Part shown: piece by piece, positions 6,801 to 8,273 of the stretch
How the letters are laid out: each line of letters starts with the position of its first letter
Position numbering within the stretch: the first letter of the stretch is position 1
Source: an uncultured bacterium
GTDB lineage: Bacteria > Bacillota > Clostridia > Oscillospirales > Butyricicoccaceae
Length of the DNA: 8,273 bases
Assembly (NCBI GenBank): GCA_905215125.1
Contig: CAJMOV010000076.1
Span: 1 to 8,273, forward strand
Reading direction: 5' to 3'
The notes under the pieces: generated by a model
Seen by the model: the letters and a program-made list of their open reading frames with translations, nothing else
What the model was told of the DNA's origin: nothing
Database searches by the model: none
Position numbers and translations under genes: made by a program

Positions 6801-7640
6801 ATCAGTGACAACTGGATCGTCGGGGTTTTGGAAAACGCCCTATCCGACTGGAACAATAAGCTGGCGGAAATATGGACCCTGTTGACAAAATCGCCGCAGG
6901 AGTTTAAGGGCGGGGAAATATGGAATGTCATGTCCGGTATACATACCGCCCTGGTGGGTATTGGATACGGCCTGCTCGTGTTGTTTTTTGCCATTGGCAT
7001 TTTTCAGAGCGCCGCCAGCTTCCGCGACTTCCAGCGGCCGGAGTTTGCTTTGCGGCATTTCATCCGGTTCATTGTGGCAAAGCTGGCCGTGGGCAGCTGC
7101 ATGGAGATCATGACGGCTATTTTCAGCATATGCGGCGGGATCGTCAATGCCGTCATGGGCGGGATGGGCGGATCTATCTCGATAGCAGCCTCCCTGCCGG
7201 GTGAGCTTGTGGACGCGATCGAAAGTTTAGGGCTGCTGGCGAGCATCCCTTTATGGCTGATATCCCTGCTGGGCTCTCTGTTTATGACCGTGATGTCGTT
7301 TATCCTGCTGCTTACCGTGTACGGACGCTTTTTCCGGCTGTATATGTATACTGCATTGGCCCCGCTGCCACTGGCGGCCTTTGCCGGAGAGGGCACGTCG
7401 GCAAGCGGGAAAGTCTTTATCAAAAGCTACATTGCCGTCTGTATGGAAGGCGCGGTCATTGTATTGGCCTGCCTGATTTATTCTGCTTTTTTGTCCAGCA
7501 GCACTCCAATTCTGGACCCTGCCTTGCCCGCTGCTACAATGGCATGGCAGTATATCGGCCAGCTTGCTTTTAATATGCTTATCCTCACCGGCCTTGTGAA
7601 AGGCACGGATAGAATTGCAAAGGAGATGTTTGGGTTATAA
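6801..7640 (+). CDS. VirB6/TrbL-like conjugal transfer membrane protein (CD1112-like)
   Basis: A polytopic inner-membrane part of the type IV secretion channel. From ATC 6801 it has 279 residues; from TTG 6828 it has 270. The N-terminus carries an amphipathic segment (ENALSDWNNKLAEIW, about 11-25) and the motif SPQEFKGGEIWNV. Hydrophobic segments follow near 45-69, 88-118, 143-174, 210-232 and 248-266, with a Gly-rich stretch (MGGMGGS, about 119-125). The conserved-looking RFFRLYMYTALAPLPLAAFAG region lies near 176-196. This topology and position after VirD4 and Maff2 match the TrbL/VirB6 proteins of Tn1549/CTn-type elements. There is no ATG/GTG/TTG at the place set by the Shine-Dalgarno site, and the residues ISDNWIVGV before TTG 6828 read as part of the protein, so an ATC start is proposed. 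The final TAA overlaps the next gene. The family is well supported; the start is moderately supported. Confidence 0.88.
   Translation: MSDNWIVGVLENALSDWNNKLAEIWTLLTKSPQEFKGGEIWNVMSGIHTALVGIGYGLLVLFFAIGIFQSAASFRDFQRPEFALRHFIRFIVAKLAVGSCMEIMTAIFSICGGIVNAVMGGMGGSISIAASLPGELVDAIESLGLLASIPLWLISLLGSLFMTVMSFILLLTVYGRFFRLYMYTALAPLPLAAFAGEGTSASGKVFIKSYIAVCMEGAVIVLACLIYSAFLSSSTPILDPALPAATMAWQYIGQLAFNMLILTGLVKGTDRIAKEMFGL
7619..7626 (+). promoter_or_regulatory. Shine-Dalgarno site pointing to an ATA start
   Basis: AAAGGAGA sits 10 bases before ATA 7637 and 28 bases before GTG 7655, the first conventional in-frame start. GTG 7655 itself is preceded by an A-rich stretch without any SD-like sequence. The in-frame stop TAG at 7610-7612 limits how far upstream a start can be, and no ATG/GTG/TTG lies between it and 7655. 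Confidence 0.6.
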
Positions 7641-8173
7641 ACAAAAAATACAAGGTGATTTACGCCGACCCGCCCTGGAAGTACAAAGGGCTGCATTCGG
7701 CCGAGTGCCATTATACAACCATGTGCATGGAGGACATAAAAAAACTGCCTGTTGAAAAACTGGCGGACAAGGATTGTGCGCTGTTTCTGTGGGTAACTCT
7801 CCCCATGCTCTGTGAAGCCTGGGGCGTTATGGAAGCCTGGGGCTTTTCTTTCAAAACAGTGGCCTTTGTCTGGATCAAGCTCAACCGCAAATCCAATGGG
7901 ATTTTTTGGGGTATGGGATACTGGACAAGGGCCAACGCCGAGCTGTGCCTGCTGGCCACAAGAGGGCGTCCACGGCGGCAGGCGCGTAATGTGCATCAGG
8001 TCATTATTTCCCATATTGAGGAACACAGCAAAAAGCCTGATGAGGCCCGCCGCCGCATCGAAGCCCTGATGGGGGACATCCCGCGCGTCGAGCTGTTCGC
8101 GCGCCAGTCGCCGCCCGGCTGGGATGTATGGGGCAACGAAGTAAAGAGCACCGTCTGCTGGCCGGGAGATTAA
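7637..8173 (+). CDS. MT-A70-family DNA N6-adenine methyltransferase
   Basis: Transfers a methyl group from S-adenosylmethionine to the N6 of adenine, in this setting most likely in DNA. From ATA 7637 it has 178 residues. The N-terminal strand and catalytic motif YKVIYADPPWKY put DPPW at residues 11-14. Further family signatures are YTTM (26-29), LFLWVTLPML (49-58), FKTVAFVWIK (72-81), GYWTRANAELCLLATRG (94-110), EEHSKKPDEARRRIE (128-142) and VELFAR (151-156) followed by GWDVWGNE (161-168). It is a short single-domain member, typical of phage and mobile-element orphan enzymes; no restriction gene is visible. Starting at GTG 7655 would cut into the strand leading to DPPW, so ATA in the ATAA overlap with the TrbL-like stop is preferred. 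A role in shielding element DNA from host restriction is inference, and the target site is unknown. Confidence 0.92.
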   Translation: MNKKYKVIYADPPWKYKGLHSAECHYTTMCMEDIKKLPVEKLADKDCALFLWVTLPMLCEAWGVMEAWGFSFKTVAFVWIKLNRKSNGIFWGMGYWTRANAELCLLATRGRPRRQARNVHQVIISHIEEHSKKPDEARRRIEALMGDIPRVELFARQSPPGWDVWGNEVKSTVCWPGD

Positions 8174-8200
8174 AAAAAACAGCCAGGCATTGCCTGTCTG
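8172..8200 (-). terminator. Rho-independent terminator for the minus-strand gene
   Basis: Read on the minus strand, a stem of CAG, one A/G mismatch, and CAGGC pairs with GCCTG and CTG around an AAT loop (8180-8200). It is followed by eight T (8172-8179). It starts 15 bases after the stop of the minus-strand gene at 8216. On the plus strand no T-run follows the hairpin, so it would terminate only the leftward transcript well. The T-run overlaps the last base pair of the methyltransferase stop codon. Confidence 0.75.
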
Positions 8201-8215
8201 GTCTGCTATACCGTA

Positions 8216-8273
8216 TTAGTTGCTTTGATCGTACATTTCAGGGTACAGCGGCCTTGCCCGCATCAACAGGCTG
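8216..8273 (-). CDS. C-terminal end of an unrecognised minus-strand protein (5' end outside window)
   Basis: One minus-strand frame is open from the right edge to TAA at 8216-8218 and ends SLLMRARPLYPEMYDQSN (18 residues). The other two minus-strand frames hit stops within this stretch. A terminator with a T8 tract follows the stop at the right distance, which supports a real gene end. I do not recognise the protein from so short a tail. It converges on the conjugation operon, so it is not part of the same transcript. Confidence 0.55.
   Translation of the reverse strand, partial: SLLMRARPLYPEMYDQSN

Noticed and set aside
7478..8026. 182-codon minus-strand open frame opposite the TrbL-like and methyltransferase genes
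   Set aside because: It runs against two well-supported genes and has no family features.

Overview
The window is part of the transfer region of an integrative and conjugative element (ICE) of the Tn1549 / C. difficile CTn4 type. The host is most likely a gut Firmicute of the class Clostridia. The basis is the set and order of protein families: a giant Cna-B/SpaA-type surface protein, a CD1115-type VirD4 coupling protein, a Maff2 protein, a CD1112-type VirB6/TrbL protein and an MT-A70 DNA adenine methyltransferase. Purine-rich Shine-Dalgarno (SD) sites and fairly GC-rich coding DNA fit a clostridial host of the Oscillospiraceae/Lachnospiraceae kind. The exact taxon cannot be read from the window.

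Layout. Bases 1-4599 (+) hold a cell-surface adhesin or pilin-like protein whose N-terminus lies left of the window. It has the end of a thioester-type domain, a linking beta-rich region, twelve tandem Cna-B-like domains, a DUF11-like domain of lower GC, and a C-terminal LPQTGY followed directly by the stop codon. Bases 4656-6416 (+) encode the VirD4/TraG coupling ATPase. It overlaps by 4 bases (ATGA) with the Maff2 gene at 6413-6748 (+). A hairpin with a T-tract (6750-6780) separates Maff2 from the TrbL/VirB6-like gene (about 6801-7640, +). That gene overlaps the MT-A70 methyltransferase (about 7637-8173, +). A minus-strand terminator (8172-8200) and the last 18 codons of an unrecognised minus-strand gene (8216-8273) close the window.

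How the genes fit together. The surface protein could mediate contact with recipient or host cells. The coupling protein would feed the relaxase-DNA complex to the channel. Maff2 and the TrbL-like protein are likely inner-membrane or pilus parts of the type IV secretion channel. The methyltransferase may modify element DNA and so protect it from restriction.

Most notable points: (1) the TrbL-like and methyltransferase genes both lack an ATG/GTG/TTG where their Shine-Dalgarno site and expected N-terminus put the start, and appear to begin at ATC and ATA, the latter in an ATAA stop/start overlap; (2) a 30-base element (26 of 30 identical, with a 17-base exact core) occurs in inverted orientation in the two intergenic gaps bracketing the traG-maff2 pair; (3) the thioester motif has Lys in place of Gln; (4) the LPXTG signal has no membrane anchor after it.
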